DNA of 64,000 nucleotides from Apostichopus japonicus (taxonomy: Eukaryota; Echinodermata; Holothuroidea; Aspidochirotida; Stichopodidae), in the NCBI RefSeq assembly GCF_037975245.1, contig NC_092577.1, positions 26,659,398 through 26,723,397 on the forward strand, written 5' to 3'. The notes beneath the pieces were generated by a model. The model did no database searches, was not told where the DNA came from, and saw only the letters and a program-made list of their open reading frames with translations. The position numbers and the translations under genes are program-made. This document shows, in pieces, positions 1 through 14,630 of this stretch. Numbering within the stretch: the stretch's first letter is position 1; every line of letters begins with the position of its first letter.

Positions 1-318
1 TTCGATTTATGGGTCCCGCACAATCGATTTATAGGTATCACAATATCGATTAATCGGTCTCGCACATTCGAATTATCGGTACCGCACTTTCGATTTATTG
101 GTACCGCATATTCGATTTTTCGTTTTCGCACATTCGATTTATCGGTACCGCACATTCGATTTATCGGTCCCACACAATCTATTTATCAGTACCGCACATT
201 CGATTTATCGGTAACGCACATTCGATTTATCGTTTTCGCACGTTCGATTTATCGATACCGCACATTCGATTTATCGGTATCGCAAATTCGGATAAATAGG
301 TATCGCACATTCGATTAA
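1..318 (+). repeat. Marker block, 3' half, cut by window start
   Basis: Corresponds to 3,362-3,679 of the full block starting at 3,020; it begins in the atgggtcccgc monomer. It has cgcacattcg where the full block has cgcacgttcg near 126. Confidence 0.82.
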
Positions 319-1653
319 ACGGTATCGCACATTCGATTTATCGGTACCACAAATTCGATTAATCGGTATCGCACATTCGATTAAACGGTTTCGCACATTC
401 GATTTATCGGTAACAAACGTTCGATTTATCGGTACCGCACATTCGATTTATCGGCACCGCACATTCTATTTATCGGTACCGCACATTCGATTAATCGGTC
501 TCGCACATTCGATTTATCGGTAGCGCACATTCGATTTATCGGTACCGCAATATCGATTTATCGGTATCGCACATTCCATTGATCGGCACCGCACATTCGA
601 TTTATCGGTACCGCAATATCGATTTATCGGTCCCGCACAATCGATTTATAGGTATCGCACATTCGATTAATCGGTCTCGTACATTCGATTTATCGGCACC
701 GCACATTCGATTTATCGGTACCGCACATTCGATTTATCGGTATCGCACATTCTATTTATCGGTATCGTACATTCGAATTACCGATATCGCACATTCCATT
801 TATCGGCACCGCACATTCGATTTATCGGTACCGCACATTCTATTTATCGGTATCGCACAATCGATTAATCGGTCCCGCACAATCGATTTATACCGCACAT
901 TCGACTTATCGGTATCGTAAACTTAATTATCGGTATCGCGCATTCGATTTATCGGTATCGCACCTTCGATTTATGGGTCCCGCACAATCGATTTATAGGT
1001 ATCACAATATCGATTAATCGGTCTCGCACATTCGAATTATCGGTACCGCACTTTCGATTTATTGGTACCGCATATTCGATTTTTCGTTTTCGCACGTTCG
1101 ATTTATCGGTACCGCACATTCGATTTATCGGTACCGCACATTCTATTTATCGGTATCGCACAATCGATTAATAGGTCTCGCACGTTCGATTTATCGGTAT
1201 CGCACATTCCATTATTGGTATCGCACATTCGATTTATCGGTATCGTGAATTCGATTTATCGGTACCGCACATTCGATTTATCGGTACCGCAATAACGATT
1301 TATCGGTATGGCACATTCGATTTATCGGTACGGTACCGCAAATTCTATTTATCGGTATCGCAAATTCGATTAATCGGTATCGCACATTCGATTAAACGGT
1401 ATCGCACATTCGATTTATCGGTAACAAACGTTCGATTTATCGGCACCGCACATTCGATTTATCGGCACCGCACATTCGATTTATCGGTACCGCACATTCG
1501 ATTTATCGGCACCGCACTTTCGATTTATCGGTACCGCACATTCAATTAATCGGTATCGCAAATTCGATTAATCGGTATTGCACATTCGATTAAACGGTAT
1601 CGCACATTCGATTTATCGGTAACGCACATTCGATTTATCGGTACCGCACCTTC

Positions 1654-2224
1654 GATTCATCAGTACCGCACATTCGACTTATCGGTATCGTAAATTTAAT
1701 AATCGGTATCGCGCATTCGATTTATCGGTATCGCACCTTCGATTTATGGGTCCCGCACAATCGATTTATAGGTATCGCAATATCGATTAATCGGTCTCGC
1801 ACATTCTATTTATCGGAACCGCACTTTCGATTTATTGGTACCACATATTCGATATTTCGTTTTCGCACGTTCGATTTATCGGTACCGCACATTCGATGTA
1901 TCGGTCCCACACAATCGATTTATCAGTACCGCACATTCGACTTATCGATATCGTAAATTCAATTGATCGGTATCGCGCATTCGATTTATCGGTATCGCAC
2001 ATTCGATTTATCGGCACCGCACATTCGATTTATCGGTACCGAAATATCGATTTATCGGTATCGCACATTCGATTTATCGGTACCGCACATTCGATTTATC
2101 GGTACCGCACATTCGATTTATCGGTATCGCATATTCGATTAATCGGTATTGCACATTCGATTAAACGGTATCGCACATTCGATTTATCGGTAACGCACAT
2201 TCGATTTATCGGTACCGCACCTTC
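1654..2224 (+). repeat. 571-bp tandem duplication, copy 1
   Basis: About 26 monomers. The landmark gattcatcag occurs at 1,654 and again at 2,225. The 61-codon antisense frame at 1,832-2,017 recurs at 2,403-2,588, also 571 bp away. Related single copies lie near 7,897 and 12,740. Confidence 0.88.
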
Positions 2225-2795
2225 GATTCATCAGTACCGCACATTCGACTTATCGGTATCGTAAATTTAATAATCGGTATCGCGCATTCGATTTATCGGT
2301 ATCGCACCTTCGATTTATGGGTCCCGCACAATCGATTTATAGGTATCGCAATATCGATTAATCGGTCTCGCACATTCTATTTATCGGTACCGCACTTTCG
2401 ATTTATTGGTACCACATATTCGATATTTCGTTTTCGCACGTTCGATTTATCGGTACCGCACATTCGATGTATCGGTCCCACACAATCGATTTATCAGTAC
2501 CGCACATTCGACTTATCGATATCGTAAATTCAATTGATCGGTATCGCGCATTCGATTTATCGGTATCGCACATTCGATTTATCGGCACCGCACATTCGAT
2601 TTATCGGTACCGAAATATCGATTTATCGGTATCGCACATTCGATTTATCGGTACCGCACATTCGATTTATCGGTACCGCACATTCGATTTATCGGTACCG
2701 CACATTCGATTTATCGGTATCGCAAATTCGGATAAATAGGTATCGCACATTCGATTAAACGGTATCGCACATTCGATTTATCGGTATCGCAAATT
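2225..2795 (+). repeat. 571-bp tandem duplication, copy 2
   Basis: Matches the previous copy through about 2,640, including gatgtatcggtcccac and the cgatatcgta monomer. The end departs into cggataaatagg trimers. Confidence 0.8.
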
Positions 2796-3019
2796 CGGAT
2801 AAATAGGTATCGCACATTCGATTAAACGGTATCGCACATTCGATTGATCGGTACCGCAATATCGATTTATCGGTATCGCACATTCTATTTATCGGTATCG
2901 TACATTCGAATTACCGATATCGCACATTCCATTTATCGGCACCGCACATTCGATTTATCGGTACCGCACATTCTATTTATCGGTATCGCACAATCGATTA
3001 ATCGGTCTCGTACATTCGA

Positions 3020-3679
3020 TTGATCGGTAGCGCACAATCGATTTATCGGTATCGCACATTCCATTTATTGGCACTGCACATCCGATTTATCGGTATCGCA
3101 CATTCGATTTATCGCTACCGCACATTCGATTTATCGGTACCGCACATTCGATTTATCGGTACCGCACAATCGATTTATCGGTACCGCACATTCCATTTAT
3201 CGGTATCGTACGTTCGATTTATCGTATTCGCACGTTCGATTTATCGATACCGCACATTCGATTTATCGGTCCCGCACAATCGATTTATACCGCACATTCG
3301 ACTTATCGGTATCGTAAATTTAATTATCGGTATCGCGCATTCGATTTATCGGTATCGCACCTTCGATTTATGGGTCCCGCACAATCGATTTATAGGTATC
3401 ACAATATCGATTAATCGGTCTCGCACATTCGAATTATCGGTACCGCACTTTCGATTTATTGGTACCGCATATTCGATTTTTCGTTTTCGCACGTTCGATT
3501 TATCGGTACCGCACATTCGATTTATCGGTCCCACACAATCTATTTATCAGTACCGCACATTCGATTTATCGGTAACGCACATTCGATTTATCGTTTTCGC
3601 ACGTTCGATTTATCGATACCGCACATTCGATTTATCGGTATCGCAAATTCGGATAAATAGGTATCGCACATTCGATTAA
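3020..3679 (+). repeat. 660-bp marker block, reference copy
   Basis: A 30-monomer word used as the landmark for the array. It starts in gattgatcggtagcgc, passes through ttattggcactgc, atttataccgc (a four-base deletion), the gtaaatttaattatcgg monomer, atgggtcccgc, cgaattatcgg and ttttcgttttcgc, and ends at cggataaatagg. It reads as 219 sense codons from a TTG, plus a 62-codon antisense frame; neither is thought to be coding. This copy has a unique tcgtattcgc change at about 3,213. Confidence 0.88.
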
Positions 3680-5724
3680 ACGGTATCGCACATTCGATTT
3701 ATCGGTACCACAAATTCGATTAATCGGTATCGCACATTCGATTAAACGGTTTCGCACATTCGATTTATCGGTAACAAACGTTCGATTTATCGGTACCGCA
3801 CATTCGATTTATCGGTAGCGCACATTCGATTTATCGGTACCGCAATATCGATTTATCGGTATCGCACATTCGATTTATCGGTACCGCACATTCGATTTAT
3901 CGGTACCGCAATATCGATTTATCGGTCCCGCACAATCGATTTATAGGTATCGCACATTCGATTAATCGGTCTCGCACATTCGATTTATCGGCACCGCACA
4001 TTCGATTTATCGGTAACGCAGTTTCGATTTATCGGTACCGCACATTCGATTTATCGGTATCGCAAATTCGGATAAATAGGTATCGCACATTCGATTAAAC
4101 GGTATCGCACATTCGATTTATCGGTACCGCAATATCGATTTATCGGTATCGCACATTCGACTTATCGGTATCGTAAATTTAATTATCGGTATCGCGCATT
4201 CGATTTATCGGTATCGCACCTTCGATTTATGGGTCCCGCACAATCGATTTATAGGTATCGCAATATCGATTAATCGGTCTCGCACATTCGATTTATCGGT
4301 ACCGCACATTCGATTTATCGGTATCGCAATATCGATTTATCGGTACCGCAATATCGATTTATTGGTATGGCACATTCGATTTATCGGTACGGTACCGCAA
4401 ATTCTATTTATCGGTATCGCAAATTCGATTAATCGGTATCGCACATTCGATTAAACGGTATCGCACAATCGATTTATCGGTAACAAACGTTCGATTTGTC
4501 GGTACCGCACATTCGATTTATCGGCACCGCACATTCGATTTATCGGTAACAAACGTTCGATTTATCCGTACCGCACATTCGATTCATCGGCACCGCACAT
4601 TCGATTTATCGGTACCACAATATCGATTTATCGGTATCGCACATACGATTTATCGGTACCGCACATTCGATTTATCGGTACCGCACATTCGATTTATCGG
4701 TATCGTACGTTCGATTTATCGTTTTCGCACGTTCGATTTATCGATACCGCACATTCGATTTATACCGCACATTCGACTTATCGGTATCGTAAATTTAATT
4801 ATCGGTATCGCGCATTCGATTTATCGGTATCGCACCTTCGATTTATGGGTCCCGCACAATCGATTTATAGGTATCACAATATCGATTAATCGGTCTCGCA
4901 CATTCGAATTATCGGTACCGCACTTTCGATTTATTGGTACCGCATATTCGATTTTTCGTTTTCGCACGTTCGATTTATCGGTACCGCACATTCGATTTAT
5001 CGGTCCCACACAATCTATTTATCAGTACCGCACATTCGATTTATCGGTAACGCACATTCGATTTATCGTTTTCGCACGTTCGATTTATCGATACCGCACA
5101 TTCGATTTATCGGTATCGCAAATTCGGATAAATAGGTATCGCACATTCGATTAAACGGTATCGCACATTCGATTTATCGGTACCACAAATTCGATTAATC
5201 GGTATCGCACATTCGATTAAACGGTTTCGCACATTCGATTTATCGGTAACAAACGTTCGATTTATCGGTACCGCACATTCGATTTATCGGCACCGCACAT
5301 TCTATTTATCGGTACCGCAATATCGATTTATCGGTATCGCACATTCGATTTATCGGTACCGCACATTCGATTTATCGGTATCGCAATATCGATTTATCGG
5401 TACCGCACATTCGATTTATCGGTATCGCAAATTCGGATAAATAGGTATCGCACATTCGATTAAACGGTATCGCACATTCGATTTATCGGTATCGCAAATT
5501 CGGATAAATAGGTATCGCACATTCGATTAAACGGTATCGCACATTCGATTGATCGGTACCGCAATATCGATTTATCGGTATCGCACATTCTATTTATCGG
5601 TATCGTACATTCGAATTACCGATATCGCACATTCCATTTATCGGCACCGCACATTCGATTTATCGGTACCGCACATTCTATTTATCGGTATCGCACAATC
5701 GATTAATCGGTCTCGTACATTCGA

Positions 5725-6384
5725 TTGATCGGTAGCGCACAATCGATTTATCGGTATCGCACATTCCATTTATTGGCACTGCACATCCGATTTATCGGTA
5801 TCGCACATTCGATTTATCGCTACCGCACATTCGATTTATCGGTACCGCACATTCGATTTATCGGTACCGCACAATCGATTTATCGGTACCGCACATTCCA
5901 TTTATCGGTATCGTACGTTCGATTTATCGTTTTCGCACGTTCGATTTATCGATACCGCACATTCGATTTATCGGTCCCGCACAATCGATTTATACCGCAC
6001 ATTCGACTTATCGGTATCGTAAATTTAATTATCGGTATCGCGCATTCGATTTATCGGTATCGCACCTTCGATTTATGGGTCCCGCACAATCGATTTATAG
6101 GTATCACAATATCGATTAATCGGTCTCGCACATTCGAATTATCGGTACCGCACTTCCGATTTATTGGTACCGCATATTCGATTTTTCGTTTTCGCACGTT
6201 CGATTTATCGGTACCGCACATTCGATTTATCGGTCCCACACAATCTATTTATCAGTACCGCACATTCGATTTATCGGTAACGCACATTCGATTTATCGTT
6301 TTCGCACGTTCGATTTATCGATACCGCACATTCGATTTATCGGTATCGCAAATTCGGATAAATAGGTATCGCACATTCGATTAA
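5725..6384 (+). repeat. 660-bp marker block
   Basis: Full copy. It carries the cttccgattt variant (6,153) otherwise seen in the taacgg subtype, but keeps tatcgg, so it resembles an intermediate between subtypes. Confidence 0.86.
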
Positions 6385-6829
6385 ACGGTATCGCACATTC
6401 GATTTATCGGTACCACAAATTCGATTAATCGGTATCGCACATTCGATTAAACGGTTTCGCACATTCGATTTATCGGTAACAAACGTTCGATTTATCGGTA
6501 CCGCACATTCGATTTATCGGCACCGCACATTCTATTTATCGGTACCGCAATATCGATTTATCGGTATCGCACATTCGATTTATCGGTACCGCACATTCGA
6601 TTTATCGGTATCGCAATATCGATTTATCGGTACCGCAATATCGATTTATTGGTATGGCACATTCGATTTATCGGTACGGTACCGCAAATTCTATTTATCG
6701 GTATCGCAAATTCGATTAATCGGTATCGCACATTCGATTAAACGGTATCGCACATTCGATTTATCGGTAACGCACTTTCGATTTATCGGTCCCGCACATT
6801 CGATTTATCGGTACCGCACATTCTATTTA

Positions 6830-7290
6830 TCGGTATCGCACAATCGATTAATAGGTCTCGCACGTTCGATTTATCGGTATCGCACATTCCATTATTGGTA
6901 TCGCACATTCGATTTATCGGTATCGTGAATTCGATTTATCGGTACCGCACATTCGATTTATCGGTACCGCAATAACGATTTATCGGTATGGCACATTCTA
7001 TTTATCGGTATCGTACATTCGAATTACCGATATCGCACATTCCATTTATCGGCACCGCACATTCGATTTATCGGTACCGCACATTCTATTTATCGGTATC
7101 GCACAATCGATTAATCGGTCTCGTACATTCGATTGATCGGTAGCGCACAATCGATTTATCGGTATCGCACATTCTATTTATTGGCACTGCACATCCGATT
7201 TATCGGTATCGCACATTCGATTTATCGCTACCGCACATTCGATTTATCGGTACCGCACATTCGATTTATCGGTACCGCACATTCTATTTA
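6830..7290 (+). repeat. 461-bp tandem duplication, copy 1
   Basis: About 21 monomers. The tagcgcaca word at 7,141 recurs at 7,602 (461 bp). The unit includes the 21-bp attattgg monomer, a gtgaattcg monomer and a caataacgat monomer. A further related copy spans about 8,630-9,090. Confidence 0.78.
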
Positions 7291-7751
7291 TCGGTATCGC
7301 ACAATCGATTAATAGGTCTCGCACGTTCGATTTATCGGTATCGCACATTCCATTATTGGTATCGCACATTCGATTTATCGGTATCGTGAATTCGATTTAT
7401 CGGTACCGCACATTCGATTTATCGGTACCGCAATAACGATTTATCGGTATGGCACATTCTATTTATCGGTATCGTACATTCGAATTACCGATATCGCACA
7501 TTCCATTTATCGGCACCGCACATTCGATTTATCGGTACCGCACATTCTATTTATCGGTATCGCACAATCGATTAATCGGTCTCGTACATTCGATTGATCG
7601 GTAGCGCACAATCGATTTATCGGTATCGCACATTCTATTTATTGGCACATTCGATTTATCGGTACCGCAATAACGATTTATCGGTAACGCACATTCGATT
7701 TATCGGTACCGCACCTTCGATTCATCAGTACCGCACATTCGACTTATCGGT
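7291..7751 (+). repeat. 461-bp tandem duplication, copy 2 (ends early)
   Basis: Follows copy 1 to about 7,647, where ttattggcac is joined directly to attcgattt and the sequence switches to the module with gattcatcag. Confidence 0.7.
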
Positions 7752-9133
7752 ATCGTAAATTTAATAATCGGTATCGCGCATTCGATTTATCGGTATCGCA
7801 CCTTCGATTTATGGGTCCCGCACAATCGATTTATAGGTATCGCAATATCAATTAATCGGTCTCGCACATTCTATTTATCGGTACCGCACTTTCGATTTAT
7901 TGGTACCACATATTCGATATTTCGTTTTCGCACGTTCGATTTATCGGTACCGCACATTCGATGTATCGGTCCCACACAATCGATTTATCAGTACCGCACA
8001 TTCGACTTATCGATATCGTAAATTCAATTGATCGGTATCGCGCATTCGATTTATCGGTATCGCACATTCGATTTATCGGCACCGCACATTCGATTTATCG
8101 GTACCGAAATATCGATTTATCGGTACCGCACATTCGATTTATCGGTATCGCAAATTCGGATAAATAGGTATCGCACATTCGATTAAACGGTATCGCACAT
8201 TCGATTTATCGGTATCGCAAATTCGGATAAATAGGTATCGCACATTCGATTAAACGGTATCGCACATTCGATTTATCGGTACCGCAATATCGATTTATCG
8301 GTATCGCACATTCTATTTATCGGTATCGTACATTCGAATTACCGATATCGCACATTCCATTTATCGGCACCGCACATTCGATTTATCGGTACCGCACATT
8401 CGATTTATCGGTATCGCAATATCGATTTATCGGTACCGCAATATCGATTTATTGGTATGGCACATTCGATTTATCGGTACGGTACCGCAAATTCTATTTA
8501 TCGGTATCGCAAATTCGATTAATCGGTATCGCACATTCGATTAAACGGTATCGCACATTCGATTTATCGGTAACGCACTTTCGATTTATCGGTCCCGCAC
8601 ATTCGATTTATCGGTACCGCACATTCTATTTATCGGTATCGCACAATCGATTAATAGGTCTCGCACGTTCGATTTATCGGTATCGCACATTCCATTATTG
8701 GTATCGCACATTCGATTTATCGGTATCGTGAATTCGATTTATCGGTACCGCACATTCGATTTATCGGTACCGCAATAACGATTTATCGGTATGGCACATT
8801 CTATTTATCGGTATCGTACATTCGAATTACCGATATCGCACATTCCATTTATCGGCACCGCACATTCGATTTATCGGTACCGCACATTCTATTTATCGGT
8901 ATCGCACAATCGATTAATCGGTCTCGTACATTCGATTGATCGGTAGCGCACAATCGATTTATCGGTATCGCACATTCTATTTATTGGCACTGCACATCCG
9001 ATTTATCGGTATCGCACATTCGATTTATCGCTATCGCACATTCGATTTATCGCTACCGCACATTCGATTTATCGGTACCGCACATTCTATTTATCGGTAT
9101 CGCACAATCGATTAATAGGTCTCGTACATTCGA

Positions 9134-9793
9134 TTGATCGGTAGCGCACAATCGATTTATCGGTATCGCACATTCCATTTATTGGCACTGCACATCCGAT
9201 TTATCGGTATCGCACATTCGATTTATCGCTACCGCACATTCGATTTATCGGTACCGCACATTCGATTTATCGGTACCGCACAATCGATTTATCGGTACCG
9301 CACATTCCATTTATCGGTATCGTACGTTCGATTTATCGTTTTCGCACGTTCGATTTATCGATACCGCACATTCGATTTATCGGTCCCGCACAATCGATTT
9401 ATACCGCACATTCGACTTATCGGTATCGTAAATTTAATTATCGGTATCGCGCATTCGATTTATCGGTATCGCACCTTCGATTTATGGGTCCCGCACAATC
9501 GATTTATAGGTATCACAATATCGATTAATCGGTCTCGCACATTCGAATTATCGGTACCGCACTTTCGATTTATTGGTACCGCATATTCGATTTTTCGTTT
9601 TCGCACGTTCGATTTATCGGTACCGCACATTCGATTTATCGGTCCCACACAATCTATTTATCAGTACCGCACATTCGATTTATCGGTAACGCACATTCGA
9701 TTTATCGTTTTCGCACGTTCGATTTATCGATACCGCACATTCGATTTATCGGTATCGCAAATTCGGATAAATAGGTATCGCACATTCGATTAA
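9134..9793 (+). repeat. 660-bp marker block
   Basis: Full copy of the reference subtype, preceded by an ataggtctcg monomer instead of the usual atcggtctcg. Confidence 0.86.
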
Positions 9794-10891
9794 ACGGTAT
9801 CGCACATTCGATTTATCGGTACCACAAATTCGATTAATCGGTATCGCACATTCGATTAAACGGTTTCGCACATTCGATTTATCGGTAACGCACTTTCGAT
9901 TTATCGGTCCCGCACATTCGATTTATCGGTACCGCACATTCTATTTATCGGTATCGCACAATCGATTAATAGGTCTCGCACGTTCGATTTATCGGTATCG
10001 CACATTCCATTATTGGTATCGCACATTCGATTTATCGGTATCGTGAATTCGATTTATCGGTACCGCACATTCGATTTATCGGTACCGCAATAACGATTTA
10101 TCGGTATGGCACATTCGATTTATCGGTACGGTACCGCAAATTCTATTTATCGGTATCGCAAATTCGATTAATCGGTATCGCACATTCGATTAAACGGTAT
10201 CGCACATTCGATTTATCGGTAACAAACGTTCGATTTATCGGCACCGCACATTCGATTTATCGGCACCGCACATTCGATTTATCGGTACCGCACATTCGAT
10301 TTATCGGCACCGCACTTTCGATTTATCGGTACCGCACAATCGATTTATCGGTACCGCACATTCCATTTATCGGTATCGTACGTTCGATTTATCGTTTTCG
10401 CACGTTCGATTTATCGATACCGCACATTCGATTTATCGGTCCCGCACAATCGATTTATACCGCACATTCTATTTATCGGTACCGCAATATCGATTTATCG
10501 GTATCGCACATTCGATTTATCGGTACCGCACATTCGATTTATCGGTATCGCAATATCGATTTATCGGTACCGCACATTCGATTTATCGGTATCGCAAATT
10601 CGGATAAATAGGTATCGCACATTCGATTAAACGGTATCGCACATTCGATTTATCGGTATCGCAAATTCGGATAAATAGGTATCGCACATTCGATTAAACG
10701 GTATCGCACATTCGATTTATCGGTACCGCAATATCGATTTATCGGTATCGCACATTCTATTTATCGGTATCGTACATTCGAATTACCGATATCGCACATT
10801 CCATTTATCGGCACCGCACATTCGATTTATCGGTACCGCACATTCTATTTATCGGTATCGCACAATCGATTAATCGGTCTCGTACATTCGA

Positions 10892-11551
10892 TTGATCGGT
10901 AGCGCACAATCGATTTATCGGTATCGCACATTCCATTTATTGGCACTGCACATCCGATTTATCGGTATCGCACATTCGATTTATCGCTACCGCACATTCG
11001 ATTTATCGGTACCGCACATTCGATTTATCGGTACCGCACAATCGATTTATCGGTACCGCACATTCCATTTATCGGTATCGTACGTTCGATTTATCGTTTT
11101 CGCACGTTCGATTTATCGATACCGCACATTCGATTTATCGGTCCCGCACAATCGATTTATACCGCACATTCGACTTATCGGTATCGTAAATTTAATTATC
11201 GGTATCGCGCATTCGATTTATCGGTATCGCACCTTCGATTTATGGGTCCCGCACAATCGATTTATAGGTATCACAATATCGATTAATCGGTCTCGCACAT
11301 TCGAATTATCGGTACCGCACTTTCGATTTATTGGTACCGCATATTCGATTTTTCGTTTTCGCACCTTCGATTTATCGGTACCGCACATTCGATTTATCGG
11401 TCCCACACAATCTATTTATCAGTACCGCACATTCGATTTATCGGTAACGCACATTCGATTTATCGTTTTCGCACGTTCGATTTATCGATACCGCACATTC
11501 GATTTATCGGTATCGCAAATTCGGATAAATAGGTATCGCACATTCGATTAA
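10892..11551 (+). repeat. 660-bp marker block
   Basis: Full copy. It has ttttcgcacc where most copies have ttttcgcacg (near 11,364), a change shared only with the block at 17,200. Confidence 0.86.
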
Positions 11552-13400
11552 ACGGTATCGCACATTCGATTTATCGGTACCACAAATTCGATTAATCGGT
11601 ATCGCACATTCGATTAAACGGTTTCGCACATTCGATTTATCGGTACCACAAATTCGATTAATCGGTATCGCACATTCGATTAAACGGTTTCGCACATTCG
11701 ATTTATCGGTAACAAACGTTCGATTTATCGGTACCGCACATTCGATTTATCGGTACCGCACATTCGATTTATCGGTACCGCAATATCGATTTATCGGTCC
11801 CGCACAATCGATTTATAGGTATCGCACATTCGATTAATCGGTCTCGCACATTCGATTTATCGGCACCGCACATTCGATTTATCGGTACCGCACATTCGAT
11901 TTATCGGTACCGCACATTCGATTTATCGGTATCGCAAATTCGATTAATAGGTATCGCACATTCGATTAAACGGTATCGCACATTCGATTTATCGGTAACG
12001 CAATATCGATTTATCGGTCCCGCACATTCGATTTATCGGTACCGCACATTCTATTTATCGGTATCGCACAATCGATTAATAGGTCTCGCACGTTCGATTT
12101 ATCGGTATCGCACATTCCATTATTGGTATCGCACATTCGATTTATCGGTATCGTGAATTCGATTTATCGGTACCGCACATTCGATTTATCGGTACCGCAA
12201 TAACGATTTATCGGTATGGCACATTCGATTTATCGGTACGGTACCGCAAATTCTATTTATCGGTATCGCAAATTCGATTAATCGGTATCGCACATTCGAT
12301 TAAACGGTATCGCACATTCGATTTATCGGTAACAAACGTTCGATTTATCGGCACCGCACATTCGATTTATCGGCACCGCACATTCGATTTATCGGTACCG
12401 CACATTCGATTTATCGGCACCGCACTTTCGATTTATCGGTACCGCACATTCAATTAATCGGTATCGCAAATTCGATTAATCGGTATTGCACATTCGATTA
12501 AACGGTATCGCACATTCGATTTATCGGTAACGCACATTCGATTTATCGGTACCGCACCTTCGATTCATCGGTACCGCACATTCGACTTATCGGTATCGTA
12601 AATTTAATAATCGGTATCGCGCATTCGATTTATCGGTATCGCACCTTCGATTTATGGGTCCCGCACAATCGATTTATAGGTATCGCAATATCGATTAATC
12701 GGTCTCGCACATTCTATTTATCGGTACCGCACTTTCGATTTATTGGTACCACATATTCGATATTTCGTTTTCGCACGTTCGATTTATCGGTACCGCACAT
12801 TCGATGTATCGGTCCCACACAATCGATTTATCAGTACCGCACATTCGACTTATCGATATCGTAAATTCAATTGATCGGTATCGCGCATTCGATTTATCGG
12901 TATCGCACATTCGATTTATCAGCACCGCACATTCGATTTATCGGTACCGAAATATCGATTTATCGGTATCGCACATTCGATTTATCGGTACCGCACATTC
13001 GATTTATCGGTACCGCACATTCGATTTATCGGTATCGCATATTCGATTAATCGGTATCGCACATTCGATTTATCGGTACCGCACATTCGATTTATCGGTA
13101 TCGCAAATTCGGATAAATAGGTATCGCACATTCGATTAAACGGTATCGCACATTCGATTTATCGGTATCGCAAATTCGGATAAATAGGTATCGCACATTC
13201 GATTAAACGGTATCGCACATTCGATTTATCGGTACCGCAATATCGATTTATCGGTATCGCACATTCTATTTATCGGTATCGTACATTCGAATTACCGATA
13301 TCGCACATTCCATTTATCGGCACCGCACATTCGATTTATCGGTACCGCACATTCTATTTATCGGTATCGCACAATCGATTAATCGGTCTCGTACATTCGA

Positions 13401-14060
13401 TTGATCGGTAGCGCACAATCGATTTATCGGTATCGCACATTCCATTTATTGGCACTGCACATCCGATTTATCGGTATCGCACATTCGATTTATCGCTACC
13501 GCACATTCGATTTATCGGTACCGCACATTCGATTTATCGGTACCGCACAATCGATTTATCGGTACCGCACATTCCATTTATCGGTATCGTACGTTCGATT
13601 TATCGTTTTCGCACGTTCGATTTATCGATACCGCACATTCGATTTATCGGTCCCGCACAATCGATTTATACCGCACATTCGACTTATCGGTATCGTAAAT
13701 TTAATTATCGGTATCGCGCATTCGATTTATCGGTATCGCACCTTCGATTTATGGGTCCCGCACAATCGATTTATAGGTATCACAATATCGATTAATCGGT
13801 CTCGCACATTCGAATTATCGGTACCGCACTTTCGATTTATTGGTACCGCATATTCGATTTTTCGTTTTCGCACGTTCGATTTATCGGTACCGCACATTCG
13901 ATTTATCGGTCCCACACAATCTATTTATCAGTACCGCACATTCGATTTATCGGTAACGCACATTCGATTTATCGTTTTCGCACGTTCGATTTATCGATAC
14001 CGCACATTCGATTTATCGGTATCGCAAATTCGGATAAATAGGTATCGCACATTCGATTAA
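13401..14060 (+). repeat. 660-bp marker block
   Basis: Full copy of the reference subtype. A truncated sister begins 1,230 bp downstream. Confidence 0.86.
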
Positions 14061-14630
14061 ACGGTATCGCACATTCGATTTATCGGTACCACAAATTCGA
14101 TTAATCGGTATCGCACATTCGATTAAACGGTTTCGCACGTTCGATTTATCGGTAACAAACGTTCGATTTATCGGTACCGCACATTCGATTTATCGGCACT
14201 GCACATTCTATTTATCGGTACCGCAATATCGATTTATCGGTATCGCACATTCGATTGATCGGCACCGCACATTCGATTTATCGGTATCGCAATATCGATT
14301 TATCGGTACCGCACATTCGATTTATCGGTATCGCAAATTCGGATAAATAGGTATCGCACATTCGATTAAACGGTATCGCACATTCGATTTATCGGTATCG
14401 TAAATTCGGATAAATAGGTATCGCACATTCGATTAAACGGTATCGCACATTCGATTTATCGGTACCGCAATATCGATTTATCGGTATCGCACATTCTATT
14501 TATCGGTATCGTACATTCGAATTACCGATATCGCACATTCCATTTATCGGCACCGCACATTCGATTTATCGGTACCGCACATTCTATTTATCGGTATCGC
14601 ACAATCGATTAATCGGTCTCGTACATTCGA

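Noticed and set aside
3346-3534. Conserved 62-codon antisense frame found many times
   Set aside because: It lies inside the marker block and is conserved only because the block is copied. It has the same 66-bp artefact on the other strand.
3020-3679. Long 219-codon frames, repeated some twelve times, read as a tandem-repeat protein family
   Set aside because: The 22-residue cycle is just three 22-bp monomers read in one frame. All frames give related cycles, starts are mostly TTG, and copies gain stops (taacgg) or frame changes without consequence.
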